A stretch of DNA of 51,964 nucleotides from Bacillota bacterium (GTDB taxonomy: Bacteria > Bacillota > Clostridia > Christensenellales > CAG-138): the NCBI GenBank assembly GCA_023451115.1, contig JAEXFV010000117.1, positions 1 to 51,964 on the forward strand. The letters run 5' to 3'. Made by a program: the position numbers and the translations under genes. Positions 51,633 to 51,964 of this stretch are shown here, piece after piece. Positions within the stretch are counted from its first letter, which is position 1; every line of letters begins with the position of its first letter. The notes below the pieces were generated by a model. That model ran no database searches. It had not been told where the DNA came from and was given only the letters and a program-made list of their open reading frames with translations.

Positions 51633-51964
51633 ATGGCTTTTTGTGGAAAATGTGGTACACAGTTAGCGGATGGTGCAAAGTTTTGCCCCTCTTGCGGGGC
51701 GCAGACCGGAGCGGCTCCAACGCCCCAACCCCAATACAACGCCGGCTATCAGCAAGCGCAGCAGGGATACCAGGGGAATTATCAGCAAGCGCAGCAGCAA
51801 CATCAGCAGCGTCAAGGCGCACAAAGCAACGCCCGGGATGCGGAAGAAAACAAAGTGATGGCTATTCTGGCTTACCTTGGCATTCTAGCTTTGATTCCCT
51901 ATTTTGCCGCACCCAATTCCCGCTTTGCCCGTTATCATGCAATCCAGGGATTGAACCTGTGCAT
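51633..51964 (+). CDS. Zinc-ribbon DUF4870-like protein 6 (3' end outside window)
   Basis: The first 110 codons of a further cluster member. MAFCGKCGTQLADGAKFCPS CG is a zinc ribbon; a Gln/Tyr-rich linker with repeated YQQAQQ follows; then NKVMAILAYLGILALIPYFA ... FARYHAIQGLNL matches the start of a DUF4870-type membrane domain. TTTAGGAGG precedes the ATG. The remainder lies past the window end. Confidence 0.82.
   Translation, partial: MAFCGKCGTQLADGAKFCPSCGAQTGAAPTPQPQYNAGYQQAQQGYQGNYQQAQQQHQQRQGAQSNARDAEENKVMAILAYLGILALIPYFAAPNSRFARYHAIQGLNLC

Noticed and set aside
1..51964. CRISPR arrays, insertion sequences, prophage, tRNA and rRNA genes
   Set aside because: No spaced direct repeats, transposase or integrase frames, tRNA cloverleaves or rRNA segments were seen. 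DUF5131 has phage relatives but stands in a chromosomal operon here.

Overview
The window looks like a chromosomal segment of an anaerobic, endospore-forming member of the Clostridia (Firmicutes/Bacillota) of moderate G+C content. The evidence is Gram-positive-type Shine-Dalgarno sites (AAGGAGG), a CIRCE-controlled groES-groEL operon, a SPOCS/LysM spore-envelope-type protein, a CotH-kinase protein, ECF-type vitamin uptake, an NfnAB-type transhydrogenase and three classical Gram-positive riboswitches (SAM-I, purine, glycine). The lineage cannot be fixed further from sequence reading alone. I see no rRNA, tRNA, CRISPR array, insertion sequence, phage or attachment site.

Layout. 1-4.1 kb: the 5' part of a large secreted lamin-tail/CotH protein (minus) and a SPOCS-LysM protein (plus). 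4.1-13.4 kb: mostly minus-strand housekeeping genes: metK behind a SAM-I riboswitch, a TtcA-like tRNA thiolase (plus), an AraC/GyrI regulator, deoD, a small amidase-like protein (plus), an SPL-type radical SAM enzyme, a fused P-loop kinase, and nfnAB. 13.7-18.3 kb: a uridine-kinase-family gene broken by a one-base frameshift, an ECF S component behind a terminator-bearing leader, a DUF2500 protein and a PLP enzyme. 18.5-23.5 kb: groES-groEL, then glpK and a malate/lactate-type dehydrogenase.

23.6-32.8 kb is a divergent purine-catabolism island. On the minus strand a purine riboswitch precedes hydA (dihydropyrimidinase-like), mocA (molybdopterin cytidylyltransferase-like) and guaD. On the plus strand lie ade and xdhABC (three-subunit molybdenum hydroxylase). 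Together they would convert adenine to hypoxanthine and guanine to xanthine, oxidise both with xanthine dehydrogenase, supply the molybdenum cofactor and act on a cyclic amide. DeoD at 7.6-8.3 kb would feed bases into it.

33-52 kb: an aspartate-aminotransferase-like enzyme and a YitT-like membrane protein; a DUF1538 membrane protein paired with a tandem P-II-like protein; a cell-wall amidase with a thioesterase; a lipoprotein hydrolase; an ECF sigma factor overlapping a four-SH3 membrane or secreted protein with two good start sites; a glycine-riboswitch-controlled AGCS transporter; an operon of a solute-binding lipoprotein, a membrane-spanning LuxR regulator and a DUF5131 protein; and a run of six zinc-ribbon genes that continues past the window end.

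The best candidates for undescribed biology are the DUF1538/tandem-P-II pair, the binding-protein/membrane-LuxR/DUF5131 operon, the zinc-ribbon gene cluster, the sigma factor/SH3 pair with nested starts, and the purine riboswitch placed in front of a catabolic rather than a biosynthetic operon.
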